From Asterias rubens (taxonomy: Eukaryota; Echinodermata; Asteroidea; Forcipulatida; Asteriidae), in assembly GCF_902459465.1 (NCBI RefSeq), contig NC_047073.1, positions 868,001 through 932,000 of the forward strand: a DNA stretch of 64,000 nt, written 5' to 3'. The position numbers and the translations under genes were made by a program. Each line of letters opens with the position of its first letter. Position 1 is the first letter of the stretch. The notes below the pieces were generated by a model. It ran no database searches, was not told the origin of the DNA, and saw only the letters and a program-made list of their open reading frames with translations. Of this stretch, positions 35,032 to 47,000 are shown in pieces.

Positions 35032-35399
35032 CTGCAACAAAGCTTCGAAGCAACCACTCTGCTAGCTGCTGAGAATTTTCTGTGGCGAGTCCATCAAACA
35101 CAATCAACAGAGGGCGCTGTTCCCATTTTATGAACGCACAACGCATGCCTTTCGAAACATTAATTTAGTCAATACTTTGAATAAATTATGATAGCAATTA
35201 TCATTGACATCACTACTCTTTCCCAGCGCGGGCAGGTGTTTTATATTGCACTTTGCCAAAGTAACTGAACAATAATCATTATGTTGACCAACAAGAGGTC
35301 ACGTGACACTCCTCTGTGACAAAATAAAGGGTTTCCGTTAAAATTCCAATCGATAATCGATACGTTCGAAGTTATGTGGTGTGTAAGGAAGGATGTACG

Positions 35400-36060
35400 C
35401 AATCATTGCACTGTGCATATAGTGCGCATGCATTATGCACTAAAATGGGAGCTTGTCTTTTTTCTTCTCTGTAGCGCCGAAGCGCATCTATATCCATCCA
35501 CATAGCAACGCACTATTTGTCAAATTAGCTTCTAAATTTTTAACATTTAACGAGTGGATATACTTCTAAATGAATTTCAAATGTATTTGATAATCTTATA
35601 AATTATTATTATTAAGAATTCATTGTGGTTTAGTGAGTTCTTTAAAGGAATTTGAGGTGCAGGGAGCGGCCATTGGCGGATGTTTTATCGTTGATGTGTA
35701 GTGACGAGGTTTAGCAACTGTTGCCTTGAGAATAAACGCCATAGCCACGGTAGTCCTGGCGACTGTTACCCGCCAACTACAAGGTAATTTTTCCTTTTTG
35801 ATTCGTTGGAGTGTGTAAAGACTATAGCCCGTACGAACAAACTGCACATTCTGGCTCTCTTTTGGGTGATTTATTTGCACTGAATTTGGAAAAATGACTG
35901 AGAAATGTCGGGGAATGTTGAGCCTAGGTTTTTACAGGCAGCGTTCCAAAATGGCGATTTTGCGCGGGGTTAATTCTTGCATGTACAATTCTGCAGTTTG
36001 TTCGGTGGGTAGCTAGTTGTGGTGTGGTATGGTGCTGAAGAATTGGATTGTAGCGTGGGT
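35400..36060 (+). promoter_or_regulatory. Possible promoter and 5' non-coding exon region of the RFX gene
   Basis: A locally GC/CpG-richer stretch (gcgccgaagcgc, aatggcgattttgcgcgggg) about 8 kb upstream of the first coding exon, whose 5' edge is a splice acceptor (tttgacag/gc), so an upstream non-coding exon must exist. ccaaaatggcgat near 35948 resembles a YY1 site. Location is inference; no donor was assigned. Confidence 0.3.
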
Positions 36061-36717
36061 ATTCTGTAGCGTTGCATCATTTGGACATGTTGGGAATCTT
36101 GCTTGATATCTCACACATGTATTGTTAAGTACGATTTGCATGCAATGTTAAAACTCCACAAATTTCACACTTGCCTTGTTCGTTGTTCTTTGTAATTTAT
36201 CATTTACTATTTAGGCCCTATAAATATAAATTTCCTATTTTTTTGCATTATTTATTCATTAATATTTATTAGGCCTAATTTGACTGATTCACCAAAATAG
36301 CATGTTTTATAATCCGTAAGGTGTTGTATTTGCATGATTGAAGTCTTTGTATTTGAAGATGTTTATTGTAATTTTATTTTTAGGGAAAGCTTCGGCTTCC
36401 ATAGGATAGGACCATTTTTCTGCCACCCACCACTTATTCATCCCCCTAATTGACCCCTTCCACGCAAGTCACAGGCGGCGACTGTCATCATATGGTCATG
36501 CATGACTGTGCCAAGCTCACCATTTTGGTGGTCAATAGGTTTTACGCGTAAAGGACGCATCGCCTAAAATGCGCACTTCACTGAATAATTTAAAGCCCAG
36601 TGACTATAATAATTATATGGCCCACCAATAATATGGCGCATTCAAGATTATTCTGATGTTGAGGTTAGGTGAATTGGGTCAATAATTTGAAGTTTTGCTT
36701 TCTGATTTACTCACAAA

Positions 36718-36877
36718 ATGGGATAAGGTTTATCGCGAATAGCAAAGTATCAAGAGAGGGCGCTGTTGAACCCACAAAAAGGTATAGGCGATGCAAGCGA
36801 GTCGTGCATGACAGCAAACTGCCCCATCTTATTACCCACAACGCATTGCGGTTCTGAATCGCGATAAACCTTATTCC
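36718..36877. repeat. Foldback MITE with 'ggrataaggtttatcgcga' ends
   Basis: Left gggataaggtttatcgcga and right tcgcgataaaccttattcc are inverted repeats around a 120-bp interior containing gagagggcgctgttgaaccc and 'acccacaacgcattgcgg'. No target-site duplication was found. Confidence 0.75.
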
Positions 36878-39800
36878 TTTTGATGGGAAAAGTGGTGGAA
36901 GGATACAAATTGTTTTTTGTTCACTCATCGCATCGATCATCATCATGACAGCATCACGTGACTGTTTTTTACTGTTCCACTTGGGGGTAGACCTATATGC
37001 TGAGTTCATGACTTGCGGGCAAAGAATAGGAGAAGATGCAATGCTATCGCTGGCAGCAACATCTGCTAAAACTTTATAAATAGGACTGTTGTCACAATCA
37101 ACAAAGAAGAGCCGTGGCTGTACATGGAATTAAGATTTCTCTATTACTCACGCCCACAGTGTATTAATGATGGCAGTGATTGTAATGTTATGGCCAGTTG
37201 GAGCATGCGATAACTTTGTTACAGTGGGAGCATGCGATAACTGGGTTAGAGCTCATGATTCCATTACAATCACAGGCCTGTTCAGTTTTCATAATACAAG
37301 AAATACAGTGTACAATCAAACATTGCGTCTTGTTGTGTGTTATCTACATTTATGCAACATTGTGTTTGCATGAACTAATGTAGCATGCATGCATTAAAAA
37401 TGTTGTTCCTCTTGTTCTTTGTAAGACAGGCTACCACTATGGCCTGCTACATGTTTTGCTTGTGTAAGACCTAAAACACAAAGTATAATCCCATTAATAG
37501 ATTGCTGTTTATAAACCGATGTGATCAGATTAAAACATTAGACCACCAATAAATATTGAGCATATCTTGTCAAGTGTCACACATTTTCTTGTGACGTTTA
37601 CCTATTTTCACAGCTAATCGTGACTCTAATCTTGATTCTGTGCATATCCTTCCGGCAGCAGCGATGCTACCAGACTAATTTTTCCTTCAGACAAAATTTC
37701 AAAAGTATCAGTACAAAATTTATCAAAACATTACTTTTTCCCCCTTCAAATTAGTATATCCCCCCCCCCCCAATTAAAACAATTAATTTGTTTTTTTTGG
37801 AATGATATACTTAAATGACGGTCAATTGTTTAAATAAAAGAATTATTAGTTCAAGTTGACTTCTGACCTTTTGTTTGGTCTGTTTCCTGGTCTCCTTTGG
37901 AGTGGAGTACGTAGTTACCATGTTTGACATTGAAAGTCTGTTGCAATCAACTTTAGCAATCTGTGACAGGAAATTCCCATGAATGCAAGTAATGTGCTAT
38001 TTTAGGTTGTGGATCTTTCCTCTTTAAAGGGAGGGAATGCATGTACCTAAAGGTTATTACTCCAAAAATTAATGAAGAGCACCAGAGAGCTATTGATATT
38101 ATAAACGATTGTTTGAAGTTCGCCCCCCCCCCCCCCCCCCCTTTGAGGAATGTAGTTTTTCTAAAAGTTCACCCCAAACTTCTGTCCACAACTTTCCATG
38201 AAACAAACCTTTACATCGTACTGGAAAATGTTACCTTATTTTAGTAAGTTTGTACTTGTGTGTTCAACTTCAAAGCTTCAATACTATAAAGGAAACAAAA
38301 CAACTTTGCAAATCAATTCGAAGGTTATTTAATTCTCTACCTAATGAACTGAATTTGTAAAACATGAAAATAATCACAACAAAAGCTATCTCAAAATTTC
38401 TAGGTGCTGGAGAAATTTTTGTAAATTTTCGTGCCTAGTTCAAGGAGTACATCTTTGAGTGATTTACCCTCCTCACTCTATCCAATTCAACGCCATATGG
38501 TATCTCAATACCCAGAAGTATTGGACTCGGATTATGGGTGTATCTTTAATACCAATGTAAAGCATAATCACTTGACTAGTACAGTCTTTGGTCCAACAGA
38601 AACCAACCAAACATGGCTTTAATTTTTAATCGGTTGAAGTTATGTTGAGGGGTTTAATTTGTAGTCAATTATCAAAGCTGTTAAAAGGTTGTTTGTATTC
38701 TGAAGGAAGACTGGCTATTGACAGTGTGTGGCATAACATTCACACATGGCGTCAAATTGTTGCCAAGTTCTCTGATGGGAGAGCCAGATCTGGAATTTTA
38801 TGGTTGCAGTGATGGGGTCATGTTGTCTATACTGAGAGAAAAAAAAAGGCATTTCATATAAAAACACAATCTGAAGATTTTTGAGGAAACTGCAATAGGC
38901 AACAAATTCAAGACAATGTCAAAAGATGCAACAGATAAAACTCATTCATTGCATGGCCTAGATGATATTTCACATAATTTATAAACAAGCATGGGAATAG
39001 GTACCAGACATCTAGCTAATTGCTTTTGATGATGTTAGCTTTCAATTGTCAATTGACTTGGATATGGCCATAACACGTGACTCTACTAAAGTTGAGATAA
39101 TCATTTTTCCTCTAGATATATTGATCTGATTTCCAACTGTGTTAGCCCTCAGCGAGTGGTAAGACTGAATTAATTATTAAATGGCCTATAAAAAGCCTCG
39201 AAGTTCATCATGTAGGTCAGCCCTAGTGTGCGATGCAATGTCCCTACTATTTTTTAAGGGTCAGATATCATGCCTGTATTCTTGATGTACTGGTTTATTA
39301 TATTATTGGTATTGATTGATATTATCACTTGTATACCCATGCTTGATACAAAGGCTTGGAGGCAGTTGCCTGTATTAAGTGAAACAGCTCGGTGTTCTGT
39401 TTGAAATATTCCTGATTGGAATGTATTGATAATATAGGCTAGCTATAACTACAATTAAAACAAATTCAGTTTGGTTTAGGCTTTATAGTACTTTGAAATA
39501 AGTTTTTGGCTGCTGAGGTCAATGACAACCCCGTTCCTCTTTAGTTTAACAATCCCTGTGATGATAATTATAATACAGTCGCTATAATTTTGCAACGGGA
39601 GAAAATGGGTGTTTGACAAAATGTAAATCAACATGTGTACATGCATACATCCAGGGGTATTGTAAAGTCCGTCGGTGTCAAGTTGAATGATGCTGTAATG
39701 GTTAAATATTCATGAATAGGAGCTTACATGAAAGGTGAGATAGCTGAGTCTCAGGATTCTGGGCTCAATCTAGCTGCTGCATTAAAATTGCAAATCACTA

Positions 39801-42800
39801 GCCTGCAAAACGTATCAATTTTATATTGATCGAGTACAAAATGCATAAAATTTGGTGTAATATTTCCTCATGTGAAGTGGCTGATCTTGTTTTGAAGTGA
39901 TATTTTTTACACTGGAACAGAGGCCAGTTTTGTGGTTGAGCTTGCTCAATGGTCGAATGAAGTTTGTTTTTCTGTAATAAGTTCACCCACATTTACATAT
40001 CACAGTACACATGTGTAATGGAGTGTACAGATTGAAAGCAGAAAGGGCATTCATTGTTTAATCACACCCACTCACTGCTAAGGCACCCTGCTGTTAGTGC
40101 TCTAACTGTACCAGTTAAAGTGGAAACTCATCCCTGTATGATCAAACTTTTTATCTGGGAAAAATTAACAAATAACATGCTTAGTTTAAAGTGAAACCTC
40201 CAGTACAGTACGTGTGGCATACTTCCTGTGTGTCCTTGCACTTGTGTGCCTTTGAAGAGTGAACTCTGTTTTAGAATGATTGCGTTTCCTGAAACGAGAA
40301 TTTTAGTACGGTATTGATAACAAACCACAGACTTAACTTCCCCCTGGCTACAAATAATCCTTTCGTTGTTTTTTAATAAAGTTTCTCTTGGTTCAATAGA
40401 TTTTGGTCCAATTTCAGGCATAATTTTCTGTGTGATTTGAGCTCATAATAGTCTCTCTGTGGTGGGACAGTTAGTTCTGATCACCACTTTAAAAATGCTT
40501 GCAGAGGTTAGGTTCTGAATTTTTGTTTCTGAAAGCTGTGTGAACAATAAAATCCTATAGATTTAAGCTTTCCAGTCGGGGTCTGATTGAAATGTACCTA
40601 AGATCAGACTCCTAGTTTCAAACTTTAATTTCCAACTTCACCTTGTTCAAATAGAGTGTAAGGCCCTATGGTGTTAAACGGAAAGTAGAATGGCTGATTT
40701 ATTGAAGTGGCAGAGGTTACTACACTGTTTTTCCTGATATGGCTTGTATAATGGATAGGTTGGTTTAGATTTAAAACTATGCTACAGTACACAGTGTAGC
40801 TTCCTGACATTTCAATACTTCAAAGGTAGAATTGCGACCATTAAGTAAATGCTGCCTTCATGAAACCTCCATACAACACTTGTGATCTTGGTTATATAAA
40901 TATTTGCTTATAAAACTCTAATTTTGTACAACGATGTGTTGTTTTATCTTTTCCCATTCTTGGTGGCAAAGCACTAAGTTTATACATTTGGATACGTGGT
41001 GTTATTTTTATCATAGAAACTATTGACACATTATATGCGATAAGTTCCAAAGTAATAAAGTTCTACATGTTGTAATTCTCTTGTCATGGCAACAGTGTAG
41101 TTGTGTTTTGACTCTGCCAGACAAAATCATTCAATGTTATTCTTGCATTGACAAAGCATTGTGGTCGATGGTGAATGCATTGAGGACAGAAGGCTTGTTT
41201 GGACAAACTTGTACTTGAATACTCAATCAAATCATGTTGTGAACCTGTGGTGTTAGTAAGAATCTAACTCAACGATTCAAGTTTGCTGTGACAATTCAAA
41301 CACAGCAGGCCCAAGTTGTTAATGTGTGGTACATTTAAGAATGTGAAATACACTCGCTGCGCATGACAAAAAATTGTACCCAAAAGTCTAACACTACATA
41401 TGCTGGTGCTAACACAGCAGTGTGGTTTTTGAATTTTATAAAAAGGTTTGATGTTGTTGTAGGAATGCAAAAGTTTTTGTTATTGCCTCCCGTTTCAACC
41501 ATAGAAGAGTCTTTTCTCGTGAATTACATAGTTTTAAATGTACACACACAAACATGTTTGTGAATCCCGCTAATCGAGGACTTTTCTTTGTTCTCCCACT
41601 GTTTGGACTTAGTTTTTTTTAGCGATGTCCCCATTGGTTTTATACACGAAAACAAAGTTAGGAAGTCCTCGCTCTTGCAAACACCCAAAGTCCTTTATGT
41701 TAAAACTTGGATTCCACTGGTAGACACGCTCACAGTGTCAAACACCCTCATATTGGTGAGATAGTTGAAGCAGATTGAATTTCGTCCAAAGTTTCTTGAT
41801 GGCAGTTACATTCAGTTTGAACAATGCTTCAGTCCGATGCTCGGCCATTTCTTTGTCTTTCCTAATCTGCAAAGACAACATTGAAATTGCTTCTCACCAG
41901 GAAGACCTCCCCTGGCAACCAACCTGGCCCATTCTGTTGTCATTCCACTTGAGTCTGTAATATGTTTCCATAGTAAACATGCACTATTTGTCCCGTTTCT
42001 AGGCAACCCTAATATCTAATAAAGCATGCTGCACTAACCCTAGGTTGATTAAAACCATCGGTGCTATCACATTTTGTCCGTCCGTGGAATAAGAGTAAAC
42101 GTTACCAAGGATACAACAAAATTTCGTTCTATAGTTTGCGAAGGCACTTGTGGTTATTTTTCTTGAAAGTGCATATTTCTAATAACGGAACTGAAAGCAA
42201 CTCATGGGGGTGTTTATTGCATGCTCTTACACTTGACGAAAGAATGCTAGGCTAATTGCTGGACAGTCAAAGTCCAAGTTCTTAGGTCTATGAAGACTGA
42301 TTGCCCGATGGATGAAAGTTTATTCTGAAATTGAGTGCCGAGTTGATTACATGTACAAGTAGGCCCCTATCAGTTACTTAACGTGAAAGCTAACTGGTAT
42401 TCAAGTTATTACTGGCAGTATCAGTATCTTCCATAGAAATATTTCTTCCAGAATTATGTCACTAATTACAAAACCTTTTAGTTACCTTTAAAGTCTCAGG
42501 TCACCTGAGACGTACCGTATCAAATCAAATTATCAAACCAGATTATGATACATATTTAATGTATTGCAAATCACTATAGACTTACATTTTTGTCATCTAC
42601 AAACCTGCTGTGGGGTCACATTAAAAATTAATAATAAGAGGTTTACAAAGCACAAACATCCAATGTTGCATCATAGGGGATGTTGTCAATATTTTTTGAA
42701 GTTCAGTATTTAAACATGAACTGTTCTGTTACAGAAGACTGATTTAATTTTGAATGAAGAAAGACCAAAAAGCTTGGTTGTTTTTACTTACATGAAACAT

Positions 42801-42949
42801 TAAAGTAAATCATAGGAGATATTGTTTACACGATCAGCGCCTAGGCTTATTTTACTTTTTAGTCTCAAGCCTTCGTTCTCTCTTTCTTCTGACGCAAAAG
42901 TTTTAGATTATCATTAACTGTTGATTTGACTCTGGAAGATTATTTCTCT

Positions 42950-43080
42950 AGGCATGTCATGGCTGAGCGGTCTATTGGACCAGTTTTAGTTTTAGTTCCA
43001 GTCCCGGTCATGACACTTGAGCCAGATGCTTCACTAAAATTGCTTCTGTTAATTGACTCGGGGGTAATAATGCTACCTAC
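42950..43080 (+). repeat. tRNA-derived SINE head
   Basis: Box A-like tcatggctgagcggtcta and box B-like agttccagtcccggtcatga, followed by 'cacttgagccagatgcttc'. The B box is imperfect. Related to the copies at 18135 and 27655. Confidence 0.5.
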
Positions 43081-43097
43081 AAGGGTAGGTTGATAAT

Positions 43098-43315
43098 GGG
43101 TGCGTTCGATTAGCTTCACTGGGTCGACCACATTGTGCTTACTCGGGTGAACGATCACTCTCCCTCTCAAGGTGACTTCATTCACGTGGGGCCAGCCCCA
43201 AGTGACCTATTCCACTTGGGGCTGACCCGGGTGAGCCCCTGGAATGACATCAAAGCTATTCGAACGTACTGGGGACAGATAGGGGTCGACCGAGGGAAGC
43301 TAATCGAACGGACCC
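43098..43315. repeat. Foldback MITE (family F), solitary copy
   Basis: gggtgcgttcgattagcttc + ctgggtcgacc-type left end and ggggtcgaccgagggaagct + aatcgaacggaccc right end, 218 bp overall. The interior differs from the copies in the 742-bp units and includes a second internal inverted pair (cacgtggggccagcccca / ttggggctgacccgggtg). Confidence 0.75.
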
Positions 43316-43514
43316 AAAGTTTTTGAAAAAGCCTTTGGAGCACAATGCTAGCTCAGGGCTGTAAACTACCTAGGGAGTCGAGAAAGATAACAGAATGTTA
43401 CTGCCCCATTGACCAGCGCACTAATGTAAAGCACTTTGAAAGCACTTTGTTACTAATATAATTGAAGGCAAAAATTTTTTAGTAGCCTAACGTTGTGACC
43501 CTAGCAGAGTATTT

Positions 43515-43907
43515 CTTAAAGCCTTTGGACACTATTGGTAATTGTCAAAGACTAGCCTTCACAGTTGGTGTATCTCAACATATGCATAAAATAACAAACC
43601 TGTGAAAATTTGAGCTCAATCGGTCATCGAACTTGCGAGATAATAATGGAAGAAAAAACACCCTTGTCACACGAAGTTCTGTGCGTTAAGATGGTTGATT
43701 TCGAGACCTCAAGTTCTAAACTTGAGGTCTTGAAATCAAATTCGTGGAAAATTACTTCTTTCTCGAAAACTATGGCACTTCAGAGGGAGCTGTTTCTCAC
43801 AATGTTTTATACCATTAACCTCTCCCCATTACTCGTCACCAAGAAAGGTTTTATGCTAATAATTATTTTGAGTAATTACCAATAGTGTCCACTGCCTTTG
43901 AAGGCTG
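43515..43907. repeat. Full-length family D foldback element (reference copy)
   Basis: Left end ttaaagcctttggacacta + ttggtaattgtcaaagac and right end gagtaattaccaatagtgtc + cactgccttt are inverted repeats. The centre has a palindrome (tgatttcgagacctcaag / cttgaggtcttgaaatca). About 393 bp, no coding capacity. At least six other fragments lie in the window, all in introns or spacers. Confidence 0.8.
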
Positions 43908-44057
43908 TTCGAGAAGGATTCTGCTAGGTTTGCAACATCAGGCCACTAACTATTTTTTGAGTTTATACCATCCTTTTGGTTTATGACGTGCAAAGCACAT
44001 TTGTATTCTGATTTTAATCAAATTGAACCCTTTTCTTTTGACAGGCAAGCTTGATTG

Positions 44058-47000
44058 ATGGCAACCGAGACGTTCAAGATGCAAGCTATCAGTGCCACAA
44101 CCCAACAGCAGCAGATTTCAGCACCTACTATTATTACCACTCACCAGGCACAGCACCAGCCTAGCACACAGACCATACAGGCACAGCAGTTTGTACAAGT
44201 TGCAGGTACATCAATATAGCTGGTTGTTTGCATAGTCTAAATGAAGCAAACACTGTGTGGTTTAATAACTAATGTCCAGTGTTCAGTGCTTGTAAATATT
44301 AGCAGTAAAAGTACTGAGCCTTATGCCAACACAAGCGCAAGAAATTATTTGGCAATTACTGAGGGTATTACATCATGTGTTTAATTAAGGTGTACATGTT
44401 TGGTACACATTGTATGCATTTCAGATCATTGTTTATGTTTCTGTAAAGACTAGGTCATTGTTAAACCATAGTTCGCATGAAAGGGCAAGGCCATTTTGAT
44501 TTTGCAAGGGCACTTCCATTTGAAAGTCTTTAAGTCAATGGGAAAGTTTTGAAAGGGCATCAAAGTCAAGACCAGGGGCAATGGAGGCAATGGCCTGCGT
44601 GTTGGGATTTGGACCCACACCCTTTGGAATTCAAGAGCAGTGTTCTACCAACTAGACCAACGAGACTGCCCGGTAGCTACAGGCAGTTCAAGTTTTATAC
44701 TTTATTAGTGGGTACTTTATTTTTAAATGTTTTTTTTTTTAAATGTTTGTTAGCCCCAGTGACTGAGCCAGTGAAGGATGTCCCCTCAGCCGGTACCACA
44801 GTCACCCTACAGACGATTCCCGTCAGCCAGTCCTCCCAGCAAAGCATCTACCAAGGACCAGTGCAGTACGTAGACGGAACCGATCACACCAGTTCCATCT
44901 ATGCTAACGGTGCTATGTGAGCTCATTATCAAATCATCCTGCATGTTGGCCCCTTCTAATCTACTCCTTCTTTGTTAACCTCCCTGACCCCCATCCCCTT
45001 CCCTCTTCCCTTCCCCAACAACCAAACTGCTGGATTGGTTGGTCTAAAATAATAGGGTTCTGAGTATCTGTCTGCAAAAAAAAAAGGTGTGAAAGACCAG
45101 TACATTTCAAATCAGAAAATTTGTTTTTCTTTCAAGCTTTGATTTATAAACGCAATGCCATAAAATGTCAAACCTGGGTGTTTTGATAAAGAAAAAAATG
45201 ATCAAAGTCATTTAAAAAAAGAGGATTAGTAATGGTGCAGCAGTTTTTGGAGTGTGAAGTTGATCGGATTTAAAATTGTTGTAACCAATACATAGCTAGT
45301 TTAAAGCTCAACCCCACTGTCCATATTGAGGCACAAAAATGTCAAATATAAAATAAGCAGAACAGTAGAACTGTTTAGTTGGCACTTGAAGAATCCTGTA
45401 CTATCCTTCCTAAGAATAATTCTGCCAAAAAAGTTGGGACTGTAGAGTTTACATATTTTTCTATGACCAGCCAGCCAGTTTCACACTGTGGTTTGCGGTG
45501 CATTATTTGCTGTTGATGTCAGTTTCTATTGTTTGATGTCAGTTTGTATTGTTTGTTCTCCTTGATGGTGACGGCTTGAGCAAGGTTTCCATTACGTTGC
45601 TGTGTGTTGGTCTTGAGATTGGTGTTTGTAGTTCTTAACAGTATACATCCCATTTCAGTTCCATGGCATGTGTGTATCTTAACCTGAACCACGCTATGAA
45701 CAAAGACACTATGCTTGCTACGAACATGTTGCAAAAAGAATTATTCTCAGCCTGTTCAATTCTCCTGTAACTTTTCACTCAATTCTGAGTAATTAATCTG
45801 CAAATCATAATCATAATTTGATTACAGACAAACCAAACTTGCTGTTTTAACAGTTCATATTTGAACCAAAATGATAAAGTGCAAACATTCCATTTCTAAA
45901 CATTGTTGTGTTTTGAATATTGAAATCTTAGCATTTTACTGGTTTAGACATAACAACTTTCTACTCAGCTGAAATTAGACATAGTATAAAACGTTTGTTG
46001 TTTATCGGTAGACGCAATTAAAGCTTTCATATTAAGCATTGTACTCATAATAGCTTTTACTTCAGACGCCTTGTACCATTCATACATGTAGCTTGTAGAT
46101 TAAGCTTTCTGCCAGAGGGGTTCAAAGTTCACTTCAACCTAAATCAACCCCCATTTACATTCACTTCATTTTGACTTTGAACTGTCCAGGCCTGAGCGAC
46201 TGGTAAAATTCTCTTCTTGACTAGTCACACCTCAAATAGTTACGACTATGACACTAGTCGGGATTAATTTTTCATTCTCAAGATGCATTGTGGCAATGTT
46301 TGCCGCAGGTGCACTCTAATAAAATTAAAGCTGAATGTGTCACAACTGATGCCTGGTTGTGTTTTGTAAGTCAATAATGTTGTCGTGAACAGTCGTGAGT
46401 GACACATTGTTTACCAAACAGGTAGTCACAGTTATTTTCAAAGTATTCATGGCAAACGACTATGCAGGTAGTTGGACAACTACCTAGCAGTCAAAAGTTG
46501 CGACAACGACACTAGTCGCACTTGTCGCCCAGGCCTAGAATTGTCTTGGTCAAATGCTTTTACTCTCATTTTGCTACACATGTGTATGATATTTATAAGG
46601 GTCTAGAATCGCAGTGAGTTAAAGATTTTTCATTGTTGAAGCATGAGTATTGGAGAGTTTTTAAACAAGTTTATTTGTGCTTTGGGACAAGTATTGGAGT
46701 GAATTGTTTTAAATGTTGCAGGAAGAGTTACAGGCTAATGTGTTTGAATTAATAGGGAAATGTTGTAACGTGACAGAAGTGATGCAGTTAAGTGTTTGAA
46801 AGCTAGTTGTTTTGTCAAATTCTGAGGTGTAATATTTGTTAGAGGAAAAGGGGAGTTTTTTAAAGTTACCTTATAATACATTAGATAGTTGCTTTTGAAA
46901 TCATAGCTGTCTGTTTGAATACTTAGATTATAAGTTTGTGCATGTATGCTCCGTGGCACAAACTTGCAAACCAAGCACACAAATGTCTTTGTACAACTGC

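Larger units (their letters stand above)
36060..44044 (+). other. Long non-coding stretch, probably RFX 5' intron
   Basis: No conserved coding exon is recognised over 8 kb. Contents seen: foldback MITE at 36718-36877, C-runs at 37758 and 38123, SINE head at 42950-43080, MITE family F at 43098-43315, and a full family D element at 43515-43907. The first RFX coding exon begins at an acceptor at 44045. Confidence 0.5.
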
